A DNA stretch of 64,000 nt from Rhodococcus globerulus NBRC 14531 (GTDB lineage: Bacteria; Actinomycetota; Actinomycetes; Mycobacteriales; Mycobacteriaceae). The position numbers and the translations under genes are program-made. The notes below the pieces were generated by a model. It was not told the DNA's origin, searched no databases, and saw only the letters and a program-made list of their open reading frames with translations. The stretch covers positions 1,032,753-1,096,752 of the forward strand of contig NZ_BCWX01000003.1 of the NCBI RefSeq assembly GCF_001894805.1. Reading direction: 5' to 3'. Of this stretch, positions 1 through 6,902 are shown one piece after another (the first letter of the stretch is position 1; every line of letters starts with the position of its first letter).

Positions 1-207
1 ATCGGAAACCTCGACGCCGGTAAAGAGGCAGATTTCCTCGTCGTTGATCCGGCCGGGTGGCCGGCGCTGGGCAGTCTGATCAACTTCGGCACGCGGTCGC
101 CTGATCCGATTCTGGCGCGTGATCAAACTCTGTTCGGATTGTTGATGGCGATGCGTGAGCCGGCGATCTCGCACGTGTACGTCCAGGGTCGCAGGGTGTC
201 GACCTGA
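1..207 (+). CDS. Guanine deaminase-like amidohydrolase, C-terminal fragment (5' end outside window)
   Basis: The window opens inside a reading frame of 68 codons ending in TGA at 205-207. The peptide has the look of the last strand of an amidohydrolase-superfamily enzyme: the stretch GNLDAGKEADFLVVD is the typical return to the N-terminal beta-sandwich of the composite domain, and ARDQTLFGLLMAMRE followed by HVYVQGR resembles the C-terminus of bacterial guanine deaminases, which convert guanine to xanthine in purine salvage. The metal-binding HxH, His, His and Asp motifs lie upstream and cannot be checked, so the exact substrate is inferred. The next gene starts one base after the stop, which suggests a shared transcript. 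Confidence 0.7.
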   Translation: MGNLDAGKEADFLVVDPAGWPALGSLINFGTRSPDPILARDQTLFGLLMAMREPAISHVYVQGRRVST

Positions 208-208
208 C

Positions 209-1168
209 GTGTCCGGTTCGGCGACGGTTGTCACGGCCTATCACCGCCCCGAGAACGGTGGCGACGAGCTGTTCGCTGAGTGGGCCGCTCAGGCCGTCGT
301 AACGGCAAAATCGGCTCGGGGTTATCTCGGCAGCGCAGTCAGTGACGGTTCAGAGCTTTCCGATTACGGTGTGTCCCATACCTTTTCCGGCGTCGACGAG
401 CTGCATGGCTGGCTCGACTCTCCTGAGCATGCACGCGTCGTGGAGGACGGTGTGGCGCGCGGGGTCCGGGCCAAGAGTTCGGACCTTGTCCTTGTGGACG
501 ATGCCGTGCCGCCGCCCGGCATCGGCGTGTACGACCACACGGTTGTCGCCGGACGGCAAGACGAATTTCTGCGGACCCAGCATCGCCTGATCGCGGAAAG
601 TTCGCGTTTCTCGGGGTACGAGAGTGCATTGCTGCTGTGCTCGACTGCCGATGCGACGCGGTGGCAATCGGTTCTGCGCTTCCGGACGGAACCGCAACTG
701 TCCGCGTGGATGCGATCGGAGCAGCGGGCGGCGGTGTTGCCTGCGCTTCGCGAGGAGTTGGCGGAAGACTTCACCGAATCCGTGCGCTCCACCCCTTTCG
801 GCACGATCTTGCGCACCGAGAACGGGCAGACGCGGGCGACTCCGAACTGGAAGACCGCGATGATCATTCTTCTGGTCCTCTACCCGACAGTGATGACGTT
901 GTCGCGATTTCTCGGTCCGGTGCTCGACGGGATCGGCGCACCGCCCTGGCTGTCGATGTGGCTGAGCCAGATCGTCAGCGTCGGGGCGATGACGTGGTTC
1001 CTGATGCCGGCGGCGACGCGTCGGTTCGGTCGATGGCTCGACCCGTTCGACGGAGCGAAACTACGCACGAACGTCCTCGGCACCGCCGCTGTCCTGGCGA
1101 TATATGCCGGGACGCTCGGGCTGTTCGCTTCCGTGAAGTGGTTGCAGTTCTGGGACTACTTCGACTGA
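209..1168 (+). CDS. ABM-domain membrane protein (antibiotic biosynthesis monooxygenase-like, COG3224 type)
   Basis: This 319-residue protein begins at a GTG one base after the preceding stop; longer starts would run back into the upstream gene. Two ferredoxin-like ABM/dimeric alpha-beta barrel domains can be seen at about residues 1-90 and 105-195, each with the pattern of an AYHRP/YDHTV strand and a following helix rich in Phe/Trp. The last 105 residues hold three hydrophobic helices near 215-237, 250-272 and 290-312. Family members of this shape are known as membrane-anchored ABM proteins of unknown function; free ABM proteins oxidise quinols or aromatic metabolites or bind haem. No cofactor site can be assigned here. 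Translational coupling to the upstream deaminase-like gene is likely. It overlaps the 3' end of the convergent small gene by 13 bases. Confidence 0.72.
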   Translation: MSGSATVVTAYHRPENGGDELFAEWAAQAVVTAKSARGYLGSAVSDGSELSDYGVSHTFSGVDELHGWLDSPEHARVVEDGVARGVRAKSSDLVLVDDAVPPPGIGVYDHTVVAGRQDEFLRTQHRLIAESSRFSGYESALLLCSTADATRWQSVLRFRTEPQLSAWMRSEQRAAVLPALREELAEDFTESVRSTPFGTILRTENGQTRATPNWKTAMIILLVLYPTVMTLSRFLGPVLDGIGAPPWLSMWLSQIVSVGAMTWFLMPAATRRFGRWLDPFDGAKLRTNVLGTAAVLAIYAGTLGLFASVKWLQFWDYFD

Positions 1169-1383
1169 ATCCTGCCGCGCCGGAAGTACGTGATCGGTCC
1201 GAAAAAGTTGATCGCGATGATCGCTGCCCATTTGGCCTTACTGCCGTTGACCGCCGCACGATCGCGCTTCGCGAGATCGGCCCAGGCGGCGATTGCCAGA
1301 ATCGACTGGATCGACCCCATCACGATCACAATGCGTCGTTGGCGCGGTGAGAGTTCACTCCATGACTTCTTGTTGCGGCTCAT
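1156..1383 (-). CDS. Small PLDc_N-type membrane protein
   Basis: The product has 75 residues from the ATG at 1383. After a basic start (MSRNKKSW) it has a hydrophobic segment at about 18-35, a charged linker with KRD, and a second hydrophobic stretch ending in FFGPITYFRRGR. The order helix, short polar loop, helix, GPxxYFxxGR is that of the PLDc_N family (the two-helix membrane unit first seen at the N-terminus of cardiolipin synthases), which also occurs as free small proteins in actinobacteria. Function is unknown. No clear ribosome-binding site precedes this start, so an upstream in-frame ATG at 1440 cannot be excluded. The gene converges on the ABM-domain gene and overlaps it by 13 bases. 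Confidence 0.6.
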   Translation of the reverse strand: MSRNKKSWSELSPRQRRIVIVMGSIQSILAIAAWADLAKRDRAAVNGSKAKWAAIIAINFFGPITYFRRGRIQSK

Positions 1384-1911
1384 GACATCAACTGTGCCCG
1401 ATGCGTCTGCAACGGCCCGGACATTTGGTGTGAATAGCATCACGTTCTGGGAGGTCGGGTTTGTTTCGGGCTTCGTTTCGATCGGCCTCGACAGGCATCG
1501 ATGTTCTGTTAATCGCAGCCGTGGCTGAAGAGTTGCGCGGCATGGCGTCCGTGCGCCGATCGGCCTCGCGGGGAATCGTCCCATTCCTGGTCAGGGCGGC
1601 GCTAGTGCTGAAACAGGAACAATTAAGTTAGGCTTACCAACATCATTTGGCCGAATTGAGAGATTGCGAAGTAATAACCACTAATGGAAACCGTGTTCGG
1701 ATATCGTTAAAAATAGGGCGAATTATCTCGATCGGATCACGCCTCCTGGGCGTTACCTGTGAATATGCGTTTGCCGCCTAGGTCCGAAGATGTAACGTCC
1801 CGGACACATTTGGTGTCGCGGAAGTAACGGAAGACCTCTAGTCTTAGTCCAGCAGGTCAGCAAGAGGGCCTGTTAGACCACTGATGTTTCATCTTCGACA
1901 GGAGTTAACAC
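1384..1911. other. 528-bp intergenic region without a convincing gene
   Basis: No frame here has coding character. The stretch is relatively AT-rich around 1610-1740. It contains an IdeR-like site (1623-1641), a short inverted repeat GACAC-ATTTG-GTGTC at 1803-1817, and a possible minus-10 hexamer TAGTCT at 1839-1844, which would serve the small gene at 1912. The segment therefore reads as the promoter and leader of that gene, perhaps with a long 5' untranslated region; a non-coding RNA cannot be excluded. Confidence 0.5.
1623..1641. promoter_or_regulatory. IdeR/DtxR iron-box-like site
   Basis: The 19 bases TTAAGTTAGGCTTACCAAC match the actinobacterial iron-box consensus TTAGGTWAGSCTWACCTWA at about 16 positions, with the right half weaker. 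It lies 240 bp upstream of the minus-strand PLDc_N gene and 271 bp upstream of the 34-residue peptide gene. Which gene it would control, if any, is unclear. Confidence 0.35.
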
Positions 1912-2016
1912 ATGACCAGCGCTGAACTCTCGGGCCAGTTCTCTTTCATCACCGACTTCCTCAGCAACGCATCTGACCTGTTCAGTGCTCTGACGTTCTT
2001 CACGTCGCTCAGCTGA
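1912..2016 (+). CDS. 34-residue hydrophobic/amphipathic peptide, function unknown
   Basis: The ATG at 1912 is preceded by GACAGGAGTTAACAC, a good ribosome-binding site at normal spacing. The product is 34 residues, rich in Phe, Leu, Ser and Thr, with a central stretch FITDFLSNASDLFSALTFF that can form an amphipathic or membrane helix. Most codons end in G or C, as in neighbouring genes, which supports real coding. A strong intrinsic terminator follows 25 bases after the stop, so it forms a single-gene unit that is probably well expressed. It has no signal peptide. Short peptides of this size include the corynebacterial channel proteins PorA/PorH, which are exported without signal sequences; that comparison is only by size and amphipathicity. 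A membrane-active or regulatory peptide is equally possible. Confidence 0.6.
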   Translation: MTSAELSGQFSFITDFLSNASDLFSALTFFTSLS

Positions 2017-2041
2017 TAACTTCCGGCCGCTACGGCCGATG

Positions 2042-2083
2042 ACGATGGCCCTCGAAACGAAAGTTTCGGGGGCCATCGTTTTT
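2042..2083 (+). terminator. Strong intrinsic terminator of the 34-residue peptide gene
   Basis: A 17-bp stem (2042-2058 with 2063-2079, one T-G wobble) is closed by a GAAA tetraloop and followed by five T residues. It is the clearest textbook intrinsic terminator in the window. Confidence 0.9.
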
Positions 2084-2224
2084 GTTGTCGCTGGTCACGG
2101 CGGTGGTGTGGCTGGTGTTGGTCAAGTGCAAGGCGGTGGCCTTGTGACTGTGGTGCAATCGAGTGAATAAAGAAACTCGACTTTCCGCCTAGATCGGGCG
2201 GGATACGCCGATGATCGGAGCAGT

Positions 2225-2989
2225 GTGCACGTCTCACGAAGAAGTTTGTTCAAGTACGCGGCCGCAGGTTCTGCCGCCGCTGGACTGGCCGCGCTCAGTG
2301 GCACGGCGACGGTGGCCAATGCCGGCTCGCTCGGAACTCTGCTCGACTACTCCGCCGGGGTCCCGTCGGCGCAGTCGATTCGGGCGGGCGGCTACGCGGG
2401 CGCGATCCGCTACGTATCCGACCGCCGCCCTGACGCAAACTGGATGGTGGGGAAGCCAGTCAAGGCGGGTGAAGTGAACGCTCTGACAGCAGCGGGACTG
2501 CAGGTCGTGTCCTGCTATCAGTTCGGAAAAAGTGCGACGGCCGATTGGCGTGAAGGCCGCGAAGGCGGCAAGAGGCATGCAACACGGGGCCTCGAATTGC
2601 ACCGCCAAGCGGGTGGACCCGAGGGGCGTCCGATCTACGCGTCCATCGACGACAACCCGTCGCCGGCCGAGATCAACAACCTCATCAGGCCCTATCTCGA
2701 GGGATGGGCGTCGGTAGTCGGCAATCAGAATCTTGGTATCTACGGAAACACCGGCGTGCTCGACGCGATGATCGGCGTGGGGGTCGGAACCTGGTACTGG
2801 CAACATAATTGGGGCTCGCCGAAGGGCTACGTCCATCCTCGGGCGCACCTGCATCAGTTCGAGATCGACAAGCGCACGGTCGACGGTATCGGCGTCGACC
2901 TGAATTCGATCCTTGCTCTCGACTACGGGCAGTGGTCATTGGCCGGTTCGATCGTGCCCAACATTCCGATCGGCTCTATCGCACCATAG
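2225..2989 (+). CDS. Tat-exported DUF1906 (glycoside-hydrolase-like) protein
   Basis: The product has 254 residues from a GTG start. It begins with a twin-arginine signal, SRRSLFKYAAAG, followed by a hydrophobic run and an Ala-x-Ala type cleavage region near residue 33 (VANA-GS). The mature part carries the DUF1906 fold: GYAGAIRYVSD after the signal, GLQVVSCYQFG, a conserved acidic strand RPIYASIDDNPS, GIYGN and a late HQFEID plus GVDLN. This is the TIM-barrel fold related to GH25 lysozymes and seen in M. tuberculosis Rv2525c, a Tat substrate linked to the cell envelope. The acidic residues of IYASIDD are the likely active-site equivalents, but enzymatic activity is not proven for the family. 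The 3' end overlaps the convergent NTF2-like gene by 14 bases. Confidence 0.85.
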   Translation: MHVSRRSLFKYAAAGSAAAGLAALSGTATVANAGSLGTLLDYSAGVPSAQSIRAGGYAGAIRYVSDRRPDANWMVGKPVKAGEVNALTAAGLQVVSCYQFGKSATADWREGREGGKRHATRGLELHRQAGGPEGRPIYASIDDNPSPAEINNLIRPYLEGWASVVGNQNLGIYGNTGVLDAMIGVGVGTWYWQHNWGSPKGYVHPRAHLHQFEIDKRTVDGIGVDLNSILALDYGQWSLAGSIVPNIPIGSIAP

Positions 2990-3476
2990 CGCCGAATTTT
3001 GCCAACCAGGCGCGGGCATCCTCGGGAAGGTTGCCCGCGGCTTCGGCGGCCAAGCACCAGGCTTTGGTCATCGCCAGGAAATTCATCGGGTTGTATGCGT
3101 CTTCCTCGCGGGAGAACAATCCGTCTCCGGCGTAGTGCAGGATCGTGATGTTCGCGGCGCCGTGAGTGGATCCGTCGCCCGGGTCTTCCATAGGATTGTC
3201 GATTTCGCAGATGATCCACCCGCGCTCCTCGTCGATCACGTACCAGTTTGCGGGGAACTCCGTCATGCGTTTTCCAGGGAACTCGGTCATCGTGCGGGTG
3301 ACCCACTTGCGCACGGCCTCACGGCCGTTGAGGGTCCCGAAGGCATGCTCGACGTAGACGACGTCTTCGGTGAACATGTCGGCAAACGCATTCCAATCGC
3401 CGCTGCGCGTGCATTCGACGACGGTGTTCTGGAAACCCGTAAAGGCCTGATCGAGTTCAGCGCGTGTCCATGCCAT
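2976..3476 (-). CDS. NTF2-like (SnoaL/ketosteroid-isomerase fold) protein
   Basis: This 166-residue protein starts at the ATG at 3476 with GAGGAG seven bases upstream. It matches the SnoaL-like/NTF2 cone fold: an N-terminal helix with [21 protein letters not shown], then [17 protein letters not shown], and beta strands ending in [22 protein letters not shown]. Proteins of this kind act as small isomerases, hydratases or cyclases, several of them on sterols and polyketides. The promoter region has a KstR-like operator 34 bp before the start codon, which suggests a role in sterol catabolism. The catalytic residues of ketosteroid isomerase cannot be identified with certainty, so the reaction is open. 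Confidence 0.75.
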   Translation of the reverse strand: MAWTRAELDQAFTGFQNTVVECTRSGDWNAFADMFTEDVVYVEHAFGTLNGREAVRKWVTRTMTEFPGKRMTEFPANWYVIDEERGWIICEIDNPMEDPGDGSTHGAANITILHYAGDGLFSREEDAYNPMNFLAMTKAWCLAAEAAGNLPEDARAWLAKFGAMVR

Positions 3477-3509
3477 GTGTGACTCCTCGGGTAGACGACC
3501 GAGTCAAAT

Positions 3510-3523
3510 TAGAACATGTTCTC
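3510..3523. promoter_or_regulatory. KstR-like operator
   Basis: TAGAACATGTTCTC contains the perfect 12-bp palindrome AGAACATGTTCT (3511-3522). It fits the published KstR pattern TNNAACNNGTTNNA at all specified positions except the last base. KstR is the TetR-type repressor of cholesterol catabolism in mycobacteria and rhodococci. The site is 34 bp upstream of the NTF2-like gene (minus strand) and 90 bp upstream of the 27-residue peptide gene (plus strand), so it could act on either. Confidence 0.55.
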
Positions 3524-3612
3524 GTGTCCGAGAGGTGCGGATTCGGCCGATCTTGTGTTGCGGTACCGTCGTTGACGGGTCGGGACCCGTATTTGCGAGA
3601 GGAAATATTTTC

Positions 3613-3696
3613 ATGGAGTTTCTCATCGACTTCATCTACACCCTGCTGTCGAAGCTGCAGATTGCCGGCAGCATCGAAGGCGCTTCGGAGAAGTAG
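3613..3696 (+). CDS. 27-residue amphipathic peptide, function unknown
   Basis: An ATG at 3613 follows GCGAGAGGAAATATTTTC, a usable ribosome-binding site about 10 bases away. The peptide starts [19 protein letters not shown] and ends in a polar tail (SIEGASEK), so it has one hydrophobic or amphipathic helix and no signal peptide. Nearly every codon ends in G or C, which argues for true coding. Just upstream, ACGGGTC-GG-GACCCGT (3575-3590) can form a hairpin in the leader. Its start region faces the NTF2-like gene across the KstR-like box. There is no recognised family; a small membrane peptide is the cautious reading. Confidence 0.5.
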   Translation: MEFLIDFIYTLLSKLQIAGSIEGASEK

Positions 3697-3722
3697 CACC
3701 TCCCGCAGTTCTTACGGCCGTG

Positions 3723-5186
3723 TCATTCTTGCGGCCGCGACGTGGTTGATTCCCTGTGCGGCGCTTTCCGTTTGGGAATCAACCACGCGAAGATCATCGC
3801 TACGGCCGCCGCGACAATCGAAATCACGAACGTGGCTTTGAACATATCGAGCGTGGGGTAGACGCGGTCGTGGACCATGATGGTGGCACCGGCAAGCACA
3901 ACGCTCACCACGGCGGCGGAACTCGAGGTTCCGATCGACCGCATCAGTGAGTTCAAACCATTCGCGGCAGCCGATTCCGTGATCGGAACCGAGCTCATGA
4001 TGAGGGCCGGCATCGCCGAGAATGTCAGTCCCACACCAGCTCCGATCACCATTCCGGCCAGCGCGACTTGCCACACCGCGGACGTCGCGAAGAGGGCGGC
4101 GACGTAACCGAGTCCGATGACCAGCGATCCGGTCAGCAAGGTGATGCGCGGACCCTTCCAATCCGAGATGCGGGCGGAAACGGGGGAGAGTGCCATCATC
4201 ACCAGTCCGGCGGGTGCGAGTACCAGGCCGGTGGTCACCATCGACAATCCGAATCCGTAGCCGGTGTCCTTCGGAGCCATGAGAAGTTGTGGCAACGACA
4301 GCGAATTCCCGTACATCGAAAAGCCGATGGCAATGGATGCGAGGTTGGTGAACAGCACTTGTTTACGTGCCGCGATTCGCAGATTCACCAGCGGCGCACT
4401 GCGTCTGAGCTCCCAGAAGCCCCACGCCACGAAGATGACGACCGACGACGCCAGTAGCCCCAGGGTCTTGGGATCGGTCCATCCCCACGTGCCGCCCTTG
4501 GTGATCGGCAGGAGCAGGGCGATCAGGGCAGCGGCCAGGCCGAGGGCGCCGACGAAGTCGAAACGTCCCGGCTTGCGGACGGATGACTCGGGAATGACGA
4601 AGAACACCAACAACATACAGAGGCAACCCAGAGCCGCGGACACGACAAACAGGAAGTGCCAATCGGCGCTCTGAGCGATGAGCGCGGCGATGGGAAGGCC
4701 GACAGCGCCGCCGACGCCCAGGGTGGCGCTCATGACGGCCATCGCGCCGCCCACCTTCTTCGGTGGCAGAACGTCACGCAGGATGGCAATGCCCAGCGGG
4801 ATGGCACCAACGGAGGCGCCTTGGAGCGCGCGCCCGATCACCAGCACGATGAGCGACGACGACAGCGCGCAGATGACGGAACCGAGAACCACCAGGCCGA
4901 GACTGACCAGGATCATGCGTTTCTTGCCGAACATGTCGCCGAGGCGGCCGCTGATCGGGGTGATGACAGCAGCGGCGAGAAGCGTAGCGGTGATGGCCCA
5001 CGACGTGTCGGCCGGCGACGCGTTCAGCAGGCTCGGTAGCTGAGGGATGATCGGGACGACCAGCGTCTGCATCAGGGCGACGACGATCCCGCACAGGCCG
5101 AGGACAGTGAGGATCAATCGTGGGCGCGGGGACACTGTCGCGTCGACGGCTGTATCCGCGTTCGACGGATGGGCGTGAACGGACAT
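3723..5186 (-). CDS. MFS drug efflux transporter, DHA2 (14-helix) family
   Basis: The product has 487 residues. After about 25 polar residues it is hydrophobic almost throughout, consistent with 14 transmembrane helices. Motif A of the major facilitator superfamily is visible after helix 2 as GRLGDMFGKKR, and a motif-C-like glycine/proline-rich stretch GGAVGLPIAALIAQ lies in helix 5. The DHA2 family (EmrB/QacA type) exports lipophilic drugs and cations with proton antiport. The gene is transcribed away from a MarR regulator across a 75-bp region carrying a nested dyad, the usual layout of a substrate-inducible efflux pump and its repressor. Substrate unknown. The tail ends in an Arg/Lys-rich cytoplasmic segment. 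Confidence 0.88.
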   Translation of the reverse strand: MSVHAHPSNADTAVDATVSPRPRLILTVLGLCGIVVALMQTLVVPIIPQLPSLLNASPADTSWAITATLLAAAVITPISGRLGDMFGKKRMILVSLGLVVLGSVICALSSSLIVLVIGRALQGASVGAIPLGIAILRDVLPPKKVGGAMAVMSATLGVGGAVGLPIAALIAQSADWHFLFVVSAALGCLCMLLVFFVIPESSVRKPGRFDFVGALGLAAALIALLLPITKGGTWGWTDPKTLGLLASSVVIFVAWGFWELRRSAPLVNLRIAARKQVLFTNLASIAIGFSMYGNSLSLPQLLMAPKDTGYGFGLSMVTTGLVLAPAGLVMMALSPVSARISDWKGPRITLLTGSLVIGLGYVAALFATSAVWQVALAGMVIGAGVGLTFSAMPALIMSSVPITESAAANGLNSLMRSIGTSSSAAVVSVVLAGATIMVHDRVYPTLDMFKATFVISIVAAAVAMIFAWLIPKRKAPHRESTTSRPQE

Positions 5187-5226
5187 TCGGCTCCCGAAGT
5201 ATGTGGGTAGCGCTTGCCACCTATTC

Positions 5227-5259
5227 TGTGCACGCTACACATTCTGTGTATCCTGCACA
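5227..5259. promoter_or_regulatory. Nested dyad, probable MarR operator, overlapping the marR-type gene promoter
   Basis: Two inverted repeats share one centre at 5243: outer TGTGCA (5227-5232) with TGCACA (5254-5259), and inner TACAC (5236-5240) with GTGTA (5246-5250). The hexamer TATCCT at 5249-5254 sits seven bases before the GTG of the regulator gene, as expected for the minus-10 box of a leaderless transcript. Binding here would block that promoter and probably the divergent transporter promoter. Confidence 0.6.
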
Positions 5260-5261
5260 AC

Positions 5262-5753
5262 GTGACGAATGCGCACGGACAAAAGCCGGACCCAGACCGC
5301 GACCTTGTCGACATCGAATACGAGTTGACGCTGTTGTCGCGGTATCACGCCCTGGCACAGCGCGCCGAACTTCATCTGGACCGCTCGGCATACCTGCTAC
5401 TCGGGCGCCTGGAACTACAACAACCGATGAGCTTGAAAGAGCTGTCCTGCGCCTTCGGATTGGACATCTCGACCATCAATCGGCAGATCGGCGCTCTCCG
5501 TCGCCAAGGCTTGGTCGAACGCGTCGAAGACCCGGACGGCGGACTCGCGAGAAAGGTCCGCCCCACCGAGTCCGGTCTGGCACAACTGCGCGCAGACCGT
5601 GAACATTCGACTGCCGGTGTGGCAAAGGTGGTGCGAAACTGGACGCCGGAGTCGCGTCGGGCGTTGGGTGACCTACTGCGGCACTTGAACCAATCGGTGG
5701 AAGAACTCGAAGGTCGGACCTGGCCGCGGCCGGCACCCGACGATCACGTCTGA
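5262..5753 (+). CDS. MarR-family transcriptional regulator
   Basis: The chosen GTG start at 5262 gives 163 residues; an upstream ATG at 5214 would place coding sequence over the operator and is unlikely. The winged-helix domain spans about 40-125: LGRLELQQPMSLKELSCAFG leads into the recognition helix region ISTINRQIGALRRQGLVERVED, followed by the wing DPDGGLARKVRPTESG. MarR proteins bind DNA as dimers and release it on binding phenolic or other small ligands. The divergent DHA2 transporter is the probable target, with autoregulation through the same dyad. The 3' end overlaps the convergent repeat-protein gene by 10 bases. Confidence 0.87.
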   Translation: MTNAHGQKPDPDRDLVDIEYELTLLSRYHALAQRAELHLDRSAYLLLGRLELQQPMSLKELSCAFGLDISTINRQIGALRRQGLVERVEDPDGGLARKVRPTESGLAQLRADREHSTAGVAKVVRNWTPESRRALGDLLRHLNQSVEELEGRTWPRPAPDDHV

Positions 5754-6043
5754 GTGTGAGCTAGCGTCGAATCCGGTTCGGGCGCAATCACAACCAGTTT
5801 CGGCCGGTCGTCCGGCGACGAGTGATTTCCGCGCCACGACATCAGTGACCACCGAGACAGCGCGGAAAACGCCGATCCGAGACTGGCAAAGGAACCAGAG
5901 CTCAGGATCGACCCGGCCGAACCGATGCTGCCGATCGACAGTATCGAGAAGGCGCTGCCGATCGACAAGATCGAGTGAGTGCTACCGATCGAAAGAATCG
6001 ATCCTTCGGAGCGGATCGACAGAATTGATCTGGAATGTCCCAT
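5744..6043 (-). CDS. Ser/Ile/Leu/Gly repeat protein (SILSIGS repeats), function unknown
   Basis: From the ATG at 6043 this gives 99 residues; in-frame GTG codons at 6058 and 6073 are alternatives, and the AGGA next to the ATG is too close to decide. Residues 5-60 are a run of near-repeats of the form SILSIGS/SAFSILSIGS/SAGSILSSGS, with Ser and Ile/Leu alternating every two to three residues, ending in SALSRWSLMSWRGN. The tail is polar. There is no signal peptide. The period would suit a stacked beta or beta-helical structure, or an amyloid-like surface. I have an impression that similar short proteins occur in other actinobacteria, but could not check. It follows a terminator of the upstream gene. 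Confidence 0.55.
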   Translation of the reverse strand: MGHSRSILSIRSEGSILSIGSTHSILSIGSAFSILSIGSIGSAGSILSSGSFASLGSAFSALSRWSLMSWRGNHSSPDDRPKLVVIAPEPDSTLAHTQT

Positions 6044-6074
6044 TCCTTGGTCTATCACGAGCACTGCACACACA

Positions 6075-6108
6075 AAAGAGGCCCGCCGAAAATTCGGCGA
6101 GCCTCTTT
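6075..6108 (-). terminator. Intrinsic terminator of the secreted-protein gene
   Basis: Arms AAAGAGGC (6075-6082) and GCCTCTTT (6101-6108) enclose a second pairing, CGCCGAA (6084-6090) with TTCGGCG (6093-6099). Read on the minus strand the hairpin is followed by T residues and lies just past the stop codon at 6123. Confidence 0.75.
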
Positions 6109-6122
6109 GCGTCGTTTGTGGA

Positions 6123-6902
6123 TCAAGCCACTGCGAACATACCTACGGTCGGCAGGAAGCTGCAGGTGATGCGATCTGCGCCTTCGGGCTGGGTGGTCAG
6201 CGAACCGCTGATCACGGACAGCACGCGTCCCGGGCCGGTGTCGGCGATAGCCGACAGGGTGGCGGGGCCGTCCGGGTTGATGCGAGCGGCCGTGGTGAGA
6301 TTCTGCGTAGCGCTGCGACCGTTGTCGATGTTGATCCAGGTGACCGTCAGCGGGACGGGCTGGTCATCGGTGGCCGGAGCAGTGCCGAGCGCGGTGAAGA
6401 CAAACCCGGCCTGACCTGCGGCAGGTCCCGGAGGCGGCAGGTGTGCCGGGCCGGGAACGGCAAGTGCGGTGCCGACGGAATCAGCCGTCGCGGAGATGCA
6501 GCCCTTACCAAGAGTCGGGTACAGGAACTGTGCGATGACGGGTGCGTTCTCGTCCGGAATCGCCGGTCCGCCGCCGCCGCTGCCGTCGAGGAAGGTGATG
6601 ACCTTCTCGAGCGTCGCCTTGATCTCGGGCGGGAGTCCGGCGGAATTGAGAATCGCGCGAGCCTGTGCGAGCAGATCGGCCTGCGGATTGCCGGCAACCT
6701 GGGTGACGCCCTGGGCGTCGACGGGTCCTGCGGCTGCGCCGATGATGGCGGGAGCAAACGATGCCAGGAACTCGATCGGCACACTGTCCGGTGTGGGGGC
6801 GGGAGCCGGATCGGCCATTGCCTGTGCCGGCAAAGCCAGTCCTGCTGCTGCGGCAATTGCGACGGCGGTGAACGCCTTACGCATACCTCGGGTTCGAAGC
6901 AC
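6123..6902 (-). CDS. Secreted protein of unknown function
   Basis: The product has 259 residues from a GTG at 6902 with GGGG five bases upstream; an ATG six codons later is also possible. A Sec signal is clear: MRKAFTAVAIAAAAGLALPAQAMA, with cleavage expected before DPAP. The mature part begins with a Pro/Ala-rich linker, has a helical region around residues 60-110 that includes a Gly run (GSGGGG), and ends in a beta-rich domain with one Cys pair (GKGCIS and ITCSF) that could form a disulphide. The C-terminal half resembles an immunoglobulin-like fold seen in mycobacterial exported proteins, but I cannot name the family. It is probably a single-gene unit. Confidence 0.75.
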   Translation of the reverse strand: MLRTRGMRKAFTAVAIAAAAGLALPAQAMADPAPAPTPDSVPIEFLASFAPAIIGAAAGPVDAQGVTQVAGNPQADLLAQARAILNSAGLPPEIKATLEKVITFLDGSGGGGPAIPDENAPVIAQFLYPTLGKGCISATADSVGTALAVPGPAHLPPPGPAAGQAGFVFTALGTAPATDDQPVPLTVTWINIDNGRSATQNLTTAARINPDGPATLSAIADTGPGRVLSVISGSLTTQPEGADRITCSFLPTVGMFAVA

